A stretch of 46,851 nucleotides of DNA from CAYGJN01 sp964350135 (GCA_964350135.1 CAYGJN010000004.1:1-46851), one strand, 5' to 3'; numbered from the stretch's first letter, positions 31,984-40,535 are shown. The notes: generated by a model not told the origin, from the letters alone. A program made the numbers and translations.

Positions 31984-34116
31984 TTATTCAAAAAATTCCC
32001 AAATAACCTCACCCTCAAGGCTAGGAGCAGATTTTTCATAATAAGGAGTGGGTATTGAGAATTGCTTCCGAGCTCGTTGCTCCTGTGTTGCCTCAAGAGC
32101 GGCCAGTACGGTTGGTAGAAAATCCGTGGCAAAAGTAGCCTGTTCAATAATATGACCAGCTTTTATTCCAGGGCCATGTAAAGCAAAAAGATGATTAACT
32201 GCTTCTCTGTGAAACATTCTATGGTTTACATCAAGCTCCTCATTTTCAATCTCAAAAATATGTCCATAATTAGGTGATAAAACAAGATCAATACTGTAGT
32301 CATTTTCTAATGCTTTAGCAGTACCAGAGAAAGACTTTAACTTCCAAAGAGCAGATACAGTATTTGGATAGACAGTATTCTTAAATTTTTCAGTCCAGGC
32401 CCTTTGAGTATGGAAGCCTTTATACCAAGAATAATCACTTTTAATTGAGAAGTAGCCAAATGGATCTTTTGTAAAATTAGGAAGAAAATCAATTGTTCCG
32501 TCTTGAGTCTGACTAAAATTTTTAATAGGTAGGTATTTATACTTTAGCGTTCCTGAAGAAGTATCAGTAAGTATTAATGCCTGCTCATCATCTGCTGCAT
32601 GGATAATAATGACTCTTTGCTCAGGGTCAGTTTTTAGAGTAAGTTTTTTTACAATAGGTGAATCAAGAAAGTTTTGAGCTGAGACTGACAGGGCAAGCCA
32701 ATCAAGAGGCTTGTTTCCAATAAGTTTTTTAGTATCTTTGTTAAAAGCTTTAATATTAAGAGCTCTGAGGTATTCAAAGTCTTTTATAAGATTTCTCTTA
32801 TACTGAACGCCATCTTTTTGACCAACAATATAGTTTGTAAGACTGTACCAATTATTTGGAGTGCTCCAATCACCGCCTTGATAATCTTTGTAGGGAAGAG
32901 AGATCGTCTGGGAAGTTGTTACCCCTGCATGAATATTGTCAGGATTACTATTATGAGTGTCATCACAAGATCTTTCTCTAAAAATATAAGCAGTGTTAGT
33001 ACATTGTACGGCTTGAACTTGAAAGTTTTTTATATTCCAAAGTGAAAACGGTCCTTCAACAGGAAAACTTGTTGTAACATTCATTTGGTATTGATCAAGT
33101 TCAGGTATATTAAGCCATCCATTTAATAGATATGTGATATTTGTTCCTGTTAGGCCGTACTCTCGTCCTCTTAGTGGATGGTGATGATTTGTCTTAAGGG
33201 CCAGTTCTTTACCACCCTGAGAACCATGATCACCAACAATTGCAACAACGCTATCTCTATAGCGGCTGCGTTGAATTTTTTTCATGAGACTACCAATAAG
33301 ATAGTCCGCTTGAATAAGGGCCTGAATACCTTTTTTATATTCAGTATGTGCATAATGATCAACGGATGCAAAATAAATACCTATGATTTTTTTCTTTTTC
33401 CCTTTTTTGCTATCAATAACTTTAATCGCTTGTTCGAGGTTATCTTTGTCTAAAGCAGAGAAACCAAGGTCTTCATGAAGATATTTAACAGCATTATTGT
33501 GAAAATTATTACCTCTGGTAAATTGATCATAAAAAAGAAAATTGTTAACGACTGTCCCAAACAGATACTCAGGAAAGCTATTATTTAGAGGAAAAAAGCT
33601 CATAAACACTTCTGAGTCATCTCCATAATCATCTATAATAAGTCCATCTTCACTTCGTTTATCACCATGATTGTAATAATCGATAAGAAGGCTATGACCA
33701 AGGCCTTTCATCTTACGGTAGGCGCGACCATGCTTTCGGTATTTATCATCACATAGATCAGGACTGCTAACATTGCCTCTAATATTAGAGCAAATATCAA
33801 CCCTCCAATCTAGAAAATTGGACATCTCTTTTGTTTGACGATTAAAAATCTCATTACCTTTAAATCCAGATTCGTGGATATCAACTCCTGATAGAATTGA
33901 GCTCCATGAGGGAACAGTTAGGGAGAGGGATGTAAATGAGTTTTTGGCAAAACTTCCTTCATCCATAAAATATTTTTTTATATTGGGTATTTTTCCTTCT
34001 TTTGCAAGTTCTTGAAGATAGTCTGGTCTTGCACCATCAAGCAAAAGAAGAATTAGTGATTTGTCTTCGGCCATTAAAGAAAAGCTTAAAATGACAAAGA
34101 GAAACATTTTTTTCAT
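31984..34116 (-). CDS. Exported alkaline-phosphatase-superfamily hydrolase (710 aa)
   Basis: A signal peptide (1-16) leads into an alkaline-phosphatase/phosphodiesterase/sulfatase fold. Metal-binding and catalytic landmarks: LLLDGARPDYL (Asp27), the nucleophile region SLTVPSWSSILSG (likely Thr67), SVDHYAHT, GDHGSQGG and, near the C-terminus, LHGPGIKAG. The whole is longer than simple type-I phosphodiesterases; the middle (about 380-560) has no obvious domain. The substrate could be a phosphodiester, phosphonate or sulfate ester on lipid or glycan; I cannot choose. Its ATG overlaps the previous gene's stop (ATGA) and has GAGGAA upstream, so the two proteins are probably made together. Confidence 0.82.
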   Translation of the reverse strand: MKKMFLFVILSFSLMAEDKSLILLLLDGARPDYLQELAKEGKIPNIKKYFMDEGSFAKNSFTSLSLTVPSWSSILSGVDIHESGFKGNEIFNRQTKEMSNFLDWRVDICSNIRGNVSSPDLCDDKYRKHGRAYRKMKGLGHSLLIDYYNHGDKRSEDGLIIDDYGDDSEVFMSFFPLNNSFPEYLFGTVVNNFLFYDQFTRGNNFHNNAVKYLHEDLGFSALDKDNLEQAIKVIDSKKGKKKKIIGIYFASVDHYAHTEYKKGIQALIQADYLIGSLMKKIQRSRYRDSVVAIVGDHGSQGGKELALKTNHHHPLRGREYGLTGTNITYLLNGWLNIPELDQYQMNVTTSFPVEGPFSLWNIKNFQVQAVQCTNTAYIFRERSCDDTHNSNPDNIHAGVTTSQTISLPYKDYQGGDWSTPNNWYSLTNYIVGQKDGVQYKRNLIKDFEYLRALNIKAFNKDTKKLIGNKPLDWLALSVSAQNFLDSPIVKKLTLKTDPEQRVIIIHAADDEQALILTDTSSGTLKYKYLPIKNFSQTQDGTIDFLPNFTKDPFGYFSIKSDYSWYKGFHTQRAWTEKFKNTVYPNTVSALWKLKSFSGTAKALENDYSIDLVLSPNYGHIFEIENEELDVNHRMFHREAVNHLFALHGPGIKAGHIIEQATFATDFLPTVLAALEATQEQRARKQFSIPTPYYEKSAPSLEGEVIWEFFE

Positions 34117-36020
34117 AGTTGTTCCTCTTTGTAGTTTAGGATTTTCTCAATTAGCTTGGTTCTGGCTTTGTAACGTGATTCTTTTGAGATATTAAGAGCT
34201 GCAAAAGCTTGAATTGCTTTTTGCATGACTAAGCTGTCTTTATAAAGACCCTCATATAAATAAAAGCTATTAATTTTATTTTTTAATGTCTTATAAAACC
34301 TTTCACTGGCAATTGCCTTTGCTGCATCTAGTGCTGCTAATTCAATATTTTCATCAATAGCGCCAGTTATATATCTTTTAACAACTGCAATATCAGAATT
34401 CGATGCTTCTAGCTCAATTCTTTTAAGTGCATTTATCACAAGGTCATGTTCATAGTTTTGCAGACTTTCATCAAAGTCTTTAAGAATAAATCTGGCATCG
34501 ACTAAGGACTGTCTCTCTTGAATAATCTCTTTGCGGTTTTGGCCGAAGCGCTCTTTCCCATTTTTAGAAAATTGAGAAATGAATTTTTGAAAAGATCGTG
34601 CAATTTTCTCAGGTCCTTCTAAATAAGTTTTACTAAATTCTTTTTCACGTAAATTTTCAAAATGCTTGCAAATATCATTTTGTCTTTGGTTTAGATAAAG
34701 ATCAGTCATTTGTTGATTTTTTTCTCTGTATTCATCAAATCTATATTCGTTATATGCCTTTGATGTGACTCGACGATTATACTGTAGAGCATCTCTAGAT
34801 TCTTCAATCATCTCTGGAGATAATTGTGCTACTCCTGAATCTAGTAATGCAGCTAGTTCTGCCTCGCTAGCAACAAGTGAATCATAAAAATGTGTTCCAT
34901 TTTTATCGACTATAATTCTAGATGCAGCATGTGCTTTGTAGATAATAAGACTAAATGGAAAAGGAATAAATGCAGTAGCTGTTAGCCTTGCTGTTTTTTC
35001 AAGGTAGCGCATTGTTTTTCGATCTTTTAGGCCATTTTTATCTTGGAAATCAACAACTTTAAGTCTTTTATCAATTTGGGTTAAGCTAAAAATTCCTAGT
35101 GGAACAAGAGTTCTGCCATTGCTTGTAATTTTTGTAGGCACTTTACTAAGATCAGTATGAAGCCCCTCATAGTCTCTGGCATATCTTTTGTTTTTATCGT
35201 AATAAACAATAATGAAATCTTTGTTAATGGGATGAGCAATAAGCCCTTCACGATTAAGAATTGAGATGAGTTTTGAAAAACCGCTCGTTCGATACATTCT
35301 GTTTGTTAAGCTTTGATAGTCTGCGACCACTTTGTAAAATCTTTCTGTAATCAATAATCCAGAGGCTGAATAAGTTGAGCCAAGCCCTATAACCCTTTTA
35401 AGATGATCTTGTTCAACAAGATTTAGAAGAGATTGATTTTTCTCATCAATCATAATACCTAATTGGTATAGTGATCTTGTTCTATGATATTCAAGTACTT
35501 TAAATACTTCATTTAAAATAGCACTTGTAATAAGAGTTGGAGCTCTTGTTACTGGAAAAGTTGTGCCGAGAAAATGCCCAAGTTTCCAAAGGATACGATT
35601 GATAATTTCAGTTTTTCTAGCACTCTTGCCTATTATAAGAGGAGGAGGTCCAGGTACTTCTTCTCGAATTGATTTAATAACACTTCTTTTAACTGGATTT
35701 CTTTTTCTTTTATAATGAGGCTTATAAGGAATATTATAAGAATACAGATAACGCACTTTAGGAGTTGCTCCTAAATACGTTTCATCGTATTGATCATAAG
35801 CTAGAAGTGATTGAGGGATAAAGCTTTGGTCATCAGCAATGAGCCCGATATCAATAAAATCAACTCCGCAATGAAGAGGAGAGTCAGAACGCAGTCTGGC
35901 CTCAAAATTTGATTGAGTTCCAAAATGCTCAGACTCAAGTAGGAGACTTTCTCCAAAACTTTGAGAGAGCAGACTCGTAAAAACAAGGCCCAATTTTAGG
36001 GTTAAATAAAGTTTATTCAA
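34113..36020 (-). CDS. Large exported protein of unknown function (635 aa), TTG start
   Basis: The frame starts at TTG 36020, 6 nt after AAGGGA; there is no ATG near the signal peptide (about 1-23, ending SFG), so TTG is the only sensible start. The mature protein is mixed alpha/beta to about residue 400, with a basic KRKRNPVKR stretch near 105 and a hydrophobic patch (about 345-365). The last 200 residues are predicted mostly helical and rich in Arg, Lys and Glu. I recognise no motif. It is translationally coupled to the phosphatase-superfamily gene (ATGA overlap), suggesting joint function or a complex. Confidence 0.72.
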   Translation of the reverse strand: MNKLYLTLKLGLVFTSLLSQSFGESLLLESEHFGTQSNFEARLRSDSPLHCGVDFIDIGLIADDQSFIPQSLLAYDQYDETYLGATPKVRYLYSYNIPYKPHYKRKRNPVKRSVIKSIREEVPGPPPLIIGKSARKTEIINRILWKLGHFLGTTFPVTRAPTLITSAILNEVFKVLEYHRTRSLYQLGIMIDEKNQSLLNLVEQDHLKRVIGLGSTYSASGLLITERFYKVVADYQSLTNRMYRTSGFSKLISILNREGLIAHPINKDFIIVYYDKNKRYARDYEGLHTDLSKVPTKITSNGRTLVPLGIFSLTQIDKRLKVVDFQDKNGLKDRKTMRYLEKTARLTATAFIPFPFSLIIYKAHAASRIIVDKNGTHFYDSLVASEAELAALLDSGVAQLSPEMIEESRDALQYNRRVTSKAYNEYRFDEYREKNQQMTDLYLNQRQNDICKHFENLREKEFSKTYLEGPEKIARSFQKFISQFSKNGKERFGQNRKEIIQERQSLVDARFILKDFDESLQNYEHDLVINALKRIELEASNSDIAVVKRYITGAIDENIELAALDAAKAIASERFYKTLKNKINSFYLYEGLYKDSLVMQKAIQAFAALNISKESRYKARTKLIEKILNYKEEQL

Positions 36021-36151
36021 AATAATCCCTTCTTATATGTATACCCTTTACCTACAAGATTCGTGCCAAGTACCCAGCCTATTATTAAGGGGTTAGCAGA
36101 TATAAGCTGTTAAAATCATTGAGTTTGTTTAGATGATTTACGGAAAAAAAG

Positions 36152-36224
36152 CTTAGGCCCGAAGTGAAAGTAGCCGACCAGTTTAGTACGTTAAATCCCA
36201 TTAACTTTACCTTTTGGGCCTAGG
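36152..36224 (+). ncRNA. Structured RNA leader upstream of the WYL regulator gene
   Basis: CTTAGGCCC (36152-36160) pairs with GGGCCTAGG (36216-36224), with one G-U. The stem continues through GAA (36161-36163) with TTT (36213-36215). Next, 36164-36171 pairs with 36204-36210 with one bulged G. The apical 32 nt can form a small hairpin (36182-36185 with 36192-36195) or an alternative one, GTTAA/TTAAC (36190-36194 with 36201-36205). The 3' arm ends 7 nt before the AAGGAG of the next gene. The fold does not match a riboswitch class I know; it may be a cis-regulator or a small RNA. Confidence 0.45.
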
Positions 36225-36242
36225 TGGAGACAAGGAGCGCAA

Positions 36243-37217
36243 ATGACCTACAGGTCATTGGTGGATAGAGATATTCTTTGGAAGGCCTTTTGCCATTTAG
36301 AGCAGCTAAAAGCGAAGACTTCATTAGAGAGACTTGCACTCCATCTAAAAGTGTCCCAAGAAGATATTCTTGAGGCCATTGAAATTTACAGAAATATGAA
36401 AATTGAGTTTAGCCTCCATGAGGAAAATGGTGAAACTTATATTACCCCTCCCCAAAGGATGGATCGTATAAAGTTTGATCTTAGTATTTCCGAATGGTTT
36501 GCTTTTCAATCCCATTTTCCGGGCATTGATCATTTTCAAAAAGGACCAGCACATACAACATTAATAAAAAAATTAAAACTTATAGAGAGAGCTAATAAGA
36601 AATATGATCTTTTTAGTTTGGATGAGACGAGCACTGTATCTCTTGAGAGTGCGACAGAATTTTTAAAGGCGCAAATTTATGAAGTGAAAGGAGGAAACTT
36701 TGAGCTTATTGAAAACGCCATTTTCAACAAAAAACTTATTAATGTCAGCCTTGTTGATTCTGGAGAAAATCTTTTTCATCCTTTAAGAATTGTTACAATC
36801 TCTAACCGTCTTGCCGTGGTAGGGGAGTATCTAGAGGATCATTGCTTAAGTTATTTTTGGTTAGAAAATATCGATACAGTAAAATTTATTGAAGATGAAT
36901 ACATACAAAGATTTAATGATCTTGAAGTAAATCAATTTATTGCAGCTTTTAGAGATCTATACGGCTCAGAGTTTAGACTGGTTCTTAAAGTTGTTGATCC
37001 AGAACTTAACTTGGAACCTCCTATGGAGTTTATTAATAGAACTTATAGTGCACTCAATTGGCAGGGTGAAAAAATCTGGGGCGCGACAGTTGAGCCTAAT
37101 GAATCATTAATGGATTGGATTTTGTCACTTTCTGATAAAATTGAAGTTTTGGATCCTACTGATTTTATTGTTAAACTAAAAGAGTATGAAGAGACCAGTT
37201 ATAAAAAAGTATCTTAG
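36243..37217 (+). CDS. WYL-domain transcriptional regulator
   Basis: A 324-aa protein with an N-terminal helix-turn-helix region (about 10-70; TSLERLALHLKVSQEDILEAI). A WYL domain follows (about 165-235; LIENAIFNKKLINVSLVDSGENLFHPLRIV is cut here as AIFNKKLINVSL then HPLRIV, followed by RLAVVGEYLEDHCLSYFWLENI). A WCX-type C-terminus (about 240-318) ends in VLDPTDFIVKLKEY. Such proteins sense nucleotides or nucleic acids and regulate stress, repair or defence genes. ATG 36243 has AAGGAG at 5-nt spacing. It follows a structured leader, and the YciB-like gene begins 2 nt after its stop. Confidence 0.82.
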   Translation: MTYRSLVDRDILWKAFCHLEQLKAKTSLERLALHLKVSQEDILEAIEIYRNMKIEFSLHEENGETYITPPQRMDRIKFDLSISEWFAFQSHFPGIDHFQKGPAHTTLIKKLKLIERANKKYDLFSLDETSTVSLESATEFLKAQIYEVKGGNFELIENAIFNKKLINVSLVDSGENLFHPLRIVTISNRLAVVGEYLEDHCLSYFWLENIDTVKFIEDEYIQRFNDLEVNQFIAAFRDLYGSEFRLVLKVVDPELNLEPPMEFINRTYSALNWQGEKIWGATVEPNESLMDWILSLSDKIEVLDPTDFIVKLKEYEETSYKKVS

Positions 37218-37219
37218 AA

Positions 37220-37780
37220 ATGAGTAAAAAAAAGAATCAGAATAAATTCTTTTTTATCTCATTTATTCCAGCACTTGCTTATTGGTACTTAGAAGAAAAC
37301 TACTCATTAAAAATTGCATTAATAGGTGGAATGAGCCTTGGTATTATAGAGCTCACTCTTGAGTATATCTTTTTTAAACATCTTCACCTTATTTCAAAAC
37401 TAAATTTTGCTTTAATCGCATTTCTTGGGGCAATCTCTTTGCTTGGAGACGATGGTATTTGGTTTAAGCTCCAACCAATGTTTACAGGGCTCGCAATGGG
37501 AGGATTCCTATTATATAGAAGCCTTATTCACAAAAGTCTGATGTGGGATATGGTGGAAGAATTTAATGAGAATCCCCCGCCTAAAATTTTTGTAACTACT
37601 ATTGAGCGGCATATGAGTATTCTTTTAATAATTTATGGAGTATTTATGGGGGCCATCGCTTTGTATTTTGCAACAGACTATTGGCTCTTTTTTAAAACGA
37701 TAGGATTTTATCTCGTGTTTGGTGTTTTTATGGTCAGCGAACTTATCTTTTTTAGATTCTTTTTTAAACCTAAGGGTTAA
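37220..37780 (+). CDS. YciB/IspZ-like inner-membrane protein
   Basis: A 186-aa polytopic protein with about five hydrophobic segments. The layout and the segment DDGIWFKLQPMFTGLAMGGFLL resemble the YciB (septation protein A) motif in which a short charged loop, F-K and a proline precede a helix. YciB affects envelope synthesis and septation in E. coli. The match is partial, so family membership is likely but not certain. Only 2 nt follow the WYL gene's stop, so co-translation is expected. Its 3' end overlaps the convergent lipoprotein gene by 11 bp. Confidence 0.65.
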   Translation: MSKKKNQNKFFFISFIPALAYWYLEENYSLKIALIGGMSLGIIELTLEYIFFKHLHLISKLNFALIAFLGAISLLGDDGIWFKLQPMFTGLAMGGFLLYRSLIHKSLMWDMVEEFNENPPPKIFVTTIERHMSILLIIYGVFMGAIALYFATDYWLFFKTIGFYLVFGVFMVSELIFFRFFFKPKG

Positions 37781-38870
37781 AGACTTCCTCAATTTTATCA
37801 ATAAGTCTCTTGTTGGCCTCTATAGGAGTAATATTCCAAAGACCTTGCTCTGTTCTTTCTAGTAAATCTTTTTCTATGGCCTTATAAATTTGCTCCATCA
37901 TATCTATATACTCAGCATCTCGCATTTCTTTTCGACCAATTAAGTATCTGTTGTAGATATGCTCTCTAACAGGAGCATAGAAAACATGGGCATTATCAAA
38001 AGCTCCAAACCAATTATCAATATTATTTTTAGGATCATCAAAGGCTCTGCCATAAATATTAACATCTTCAAGTTGGCGGACTTGATCTCCATTATCAGTT
38101 AAGACATCAACAACTGCCCTTGGATTATTTCCAGCAAATAGTATGGCCGTAAGATCTGCAAAAAGTTCTTCGTAGGGAAGAAGATTTTCGACAGCATTTT
38201 TAAAATTACCGAGTGCTTCTTCTGCTCGAGAATCATAACTTGAAATAATTTTTTGAATTTCTTCAAGTTCTGGTAGAGCTTCTTGTAACTCCTCTGTGAG
38301 CTCAGCTTTTAAGTTTTCTTTTTCAGAGAGTATTTTTTTTACAGCATCAGATTCATCCATGTCAGGATAAAGCCTTGCTCCTACATCTTTAATTTTTTGA
38401 AGAGTTTCAAAATTTTTAAGAGCTTCTTTTTTTTCTAGATGTGGAAGAGCTTCTTCTAAAGTATTAAGATAGTCCTTAAAGGGAGCTTGTCTTTGAGCTA
38501 GAGTTTTTCTAAGGATTGTATGTCCAAACTCATGGGCAGCCATTGTAACTGCTGACTCAAGGGCATCTGTTGGGTCATGGGATATATCATAGGCCGTAGC
38601 AACCATAGGTATATTAAATGTTCTGCTTCTAGAGTCGAGATAATTATCAGTAATGCTAAGGTCAAGCTGATCAGCAGTTTCAAGAATCTTGGACCTTTTA
38701 GTCGCAGTTTGAATTCTTACAATATGTTCTTTAACAGCAGTTTCAACTTCTTTAGGAATCTTTTGGGCATCAATGTCTATATGGCGAAAGATTTTATCAA
38801 TATCACCTATACAGGACGAAAGGCCCTGAAAGCTTAAAAGAGTTAAGAAAAGAAGTAGTAGTTGTCTCAT
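37770..38870 (-). CDS. Lipoprotein with zinc-peptidase HExxH motif
   Basis: I chose ATG 38870 over the TTG at 38891 because it gives a clean lipoprotein signal: MRQLLLLFLTLLSFQGLSSC with lipobox LSSC and Cys20. The 366-aa protein has MAAHEFGHTIL (His113-Glu114, His117), the gluzincin HExxH, and EELFADLTAILFAG further on, where the Glu can be the third zinc ligand. Between them lies a Glu/Lys-rich helical stretch (about 135-215), likely coiled coil. A membrane-tethered metallopeptidase is inferred; substrate unknown. No Shine-Dalgarno; a -10 (TGCTATAAA) lies 7 nt before the ATG, so the mRNA may be leaderless. Confidence 0.75.
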   Translation of the reverse strand: MRQLLLLFLTLLSFQGLSSCIGDIDKIFRHIDIDAQKIPKEVETAVKEHIVRIQTATKRSKILETADQLDLSITDNYLDSRSRTFNIPMVATAYDISHDPTDALESAVTMAAHEFGHTILRKTLAQRQAPFKDYLNTLEEALPHLEKKEALKNFETLQKIKDVGARLYPDMDESDAVKKILSEKENLKAELTEELQEALPELEEIQKIISSYDSRAEEALGNFKNAVENLLPYEELFADLTAILFAGNNPRAVVDVLTDNGDQVRQLEDVNIYGRAFDDPKNNIDNWFGAFDNAHVFYAPVREHIYNRYLIGRKEMRDAEYIDMMEQIYKAIEKDLLERTEQGLWNITPIEANKRLIDKIEEVFNP

Positions 38871-38877
38871 TGGTGGC

Positions 38878-38886
38878 TTTATAGCA
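38878..38886 (-). promoter_or_regulatory. Extended -10 element just before the zinc-peptidase lipoprotein gene
   Basis: On the minus strand TGCTATAAA (38886-38878) is an extended -10; only 7 nt follow before ATG 38870. The -35 position is poor (CTTACC at 17-bp spacing). With no Shine-Dalgarno sequence this suggests transcription starting at the start codon. Confidence 0.4.
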
Positions 38887-38955
38887 ATCAAAGGGGGTGT
38901 GGTAAGTAAAATAACGCATTGCGTGTATAGTTTTCCGACTCTAAGTTATTGAAAT

Positions 38956-38984
38956 TTGACGTGCCCTATAGATATTGGTAAATC
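38956..38984 (+). promoter_or_regulatory. Candidate sigma70 promoter for miaB
   Basis: TTGACG (38956-38961) and TAAATC (38979-38984) are separated by 17 bp, 42 bp before the miaB ATG. The -35 is strong, the -10 weak. Confidence 0.35.
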
Positions 38985-39026
38985 TAGGCTCCCAACCGGC
39001 TATATAACGTGATTGGAGCGTATAAA

Positions 39027-40385
39027 ATGGATCAAAATCTAAATCTTGGAGAGGTTTCCTTTCCACCTCGTAAAGTCTTTTTTAAAACTTATGGCTGTCA
39101 GATGAACTATCACGATACTGAGCGAATGCTCTCTCATCTCTCAAAGCTTAATTTTTCTAAAACAGAAACCCAAGACGAAGCAGACCTTATTCTTTTTAAT
39201 ACTTGTGCAATTAGAGATACGGCCAATCAAAAATTCTATTCTCATGTGGGAAATACAAAACATAATAAAAAACAAAATAAAGATGTCAAAGTCGGCGTTG
39301 GGGGATGTATCTCTCAAGTTGACGGGAAGTCTCTTATTCAAAGATTTCCTCAAGTGGACTTTGCTTTTGGAACAGATGTTATTGATTCAATAAATGATTT
39401 TGTTTATAGAGCCTATTCAGGTGATAAAAAGTTTTCAGTGACGACGTGGGATCGTTCTCAGGATTATTCAATTGAAACTAAAATTACTCACGGAACCCCA
39501 AGCGCTTTTGTGAATATTATAAAAGGTTGCGATAAGTTTTGTTCTTATTGTATTGTGCCTTTTACTAGAGGACGTGAAAAGTCTCGAACAATTGCAGAAG
39601 TTGAACAAGATGTTAAACGTCTTGTTCAATACCAAGGGATTCAAGAGATTACTTTACTTGGGCAAAATGTAAATTCATTTGGAAAAGCTAATAATGAAAC
39701 CCTGGCTCAACTTATAAGAAGACTTAATGAAATAGATGGTCTTAGAATTATCCGTTATACTACTTCTCACCCTTATGATATGAGCGATGCCCTTATTGAG
39801 GCCCATAGAGATTGTGAAAAGCTAGCAAACCATGTGCATCTTCCGGTACAAAGCGGATCAGACACAGTTCTTAAAAGAATGTTAAGAGAATACTCAGCTG
39901 AGCATTACCTTGAAAGGGTTGCGGGCCTTAGAGCTGCTAACCCTGACCTTGTGGTTTCAAGTGATATTATTGTTGGTTTTCCAAATGAGACAGATGAGGA
40001 ACACCGTGAAACTTTAAAGCTTTTAGATGAAGCTCAGTTTGACTTTATTTACTCCTATGCGTTTTCTGCAAGAAACGGAACAAAAGCATCTAAGATGGAT
40101 GATTTTCTAACCAAAGACATTAGAGGTCAGAGACTTCGTGAACTGCAGGCCTATCAGTTAAAAATTCAAGAAAAAATCAGACAAGATCTTGTGGGCAACA
40201 CTTTTGATATGCTCGTTGAGAAAAAAAATACCATGAAAGGTGAGCTTAAATGGCAAGGGCGTACAAGTTGCATGCGTATAATTCATTTTAAACCAGAAAG
40301 TGAAGATATTGATTACAAGTGGAAATGGGTCAAAGTTAAAGTGGATTCTGCCACAGCACTTTCTTGTCAAGGGACTCTTATCTAG
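39027..40385 (+). CDS. miaB: tRNA-2-methylthio-N6-dimethylallyladenosine synthase MiaB
   Basis: A 452-aa radical SAM methylthiotransferase that modifies A37 of tRNAs reading U-starting codons. UPF0004 domain with the first iron-sulfur cluster ligands (Cys24 in YGCQMN, then NTCAIR and GGC). The radical SAM domain has CDKFCSYC (Cys168, 172, 175) and the family sequence IVPFTRGREKSR; a C-terminal TRAM domain follows (about 380-450). ATG 39027 has GGAG 8 nt upstream; an in-frame GTG at 39009 lacks one. Length and motifs point to MiaB rather than MtaB or RimO. Confidence 0.95.
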   Translation: MDQNLNLGEVSFPPRKVFFKTYGCQMNYHDTERMLSHLSKLNFSKTETQDEADLILFNTCAIRDTANQKFYSHVGNTKHNKKQNKDVKVGVGGCISQVDGKSLIQRFPQVDFAFGTDVIDSINDFVYRAYSGDKKFSVTTWDRSQDYSIETKITHGTPSAFVNIIKGCDKFCSYCIVPFTRGREKSRTIAEVEQDVKRLVQYQGIQEITLLGQNVNSFGKANNETLAQLIRRLNEIDGLRIIRYTTSHPYDMSDALIEAHRDCEKLANHVHLPVQSGSDTVLKRMLREYSAEHYLERVAGLRAANPDLVVSSDIIVGFPNETDEEHRETLKLLDEAQFDFIYSYAFSARNGTKASKMDDFLTKDIRGQRLRELQAYQLKIQEKIRQDLVGNTFDMLVEKKNTMKGELKWQGRTSCMRIIHFKPESEDIDYKWKWVKVKVDSATALSCQGTLI

Positions 40386-40391
40386 ACGAGT

Positions 40392-40418
40392 GTAAGCCTC
40401 ACAGCTAGAGACAGCATA
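40392..40418. repeat. 27-bp direct repeat, copy 1 (between miaB and the minus-strand gene)
   Basis: Identical over 27 bp to 40546-40572. This copy lies just after the miaB stop in non-coding DNA. Copy 2 is inside the 3' end of the convergent gene and encodes its MLSLAVRLT C-terminal end, so copy 1 looks like a relic duplicated piece of that gene. Confidence 0.9.
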
Positions 40419-40428
40419 TGCTTGCGTG

Positions 40429-40449
40429 CAAAATGCCAAAGGCATTTTG
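40429..40449. terminator. 9-bp perfect hairpin, possible bidirectional terminator
   Basis: CAAAATGCC and GGCATTTTG form a perfect 9-bp stem with an AAA loop, with A and T runs built into the arms. It lies between convergent miaB and the minus-strand gene, a good place to stop transcription from both sides, although the T-run is only four long. Confidence 0.55.
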
Positions 40450-40473
40450 ATGTCAAAGCTCTACCGTTGTGCT

Positions 40474-40512
40474 CGTGTCAAAAAGACGCAAGCGCAGCTT
40501 GCTTTTGACACG
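40474..40512. repeat. Long inverted repeat (16-bp stem) in the miaB downstream element
   Basis: CGTGTCAAAA (40474-40483) pairs with TTTTGACACG (40503-40512), and GCAAGC (40488-40493) with GCTTGC (40497-40502), loop GCA, one 4-nt bulge (40484-40487). ACGCAAGC (40486-40493) can instead pair with GCTTGCGT at 40420-40427. Such nested pairing resembles mobile palindromic repeats, but no second copy is visible in this window. Confidence 0.7.
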
Positions 40513-40535
40513 TTAGCATGGGCGGATTGAAGAAA

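Noticed and set aside
36152..36224. Fluoride, c-di-GMP or preQ1 riboswitch before the WYL gene
   Set aside because: The conserved core sequences of those classes are not present; only the stem structure is supported, so it is reported as an unrecognised leader.
39009..39026. GTG start for miaB
   Set aside because: ATG 39027 has a GGAG at 8-nt spacing and matches family N-termini; the GTG has no ribosome-binding site.
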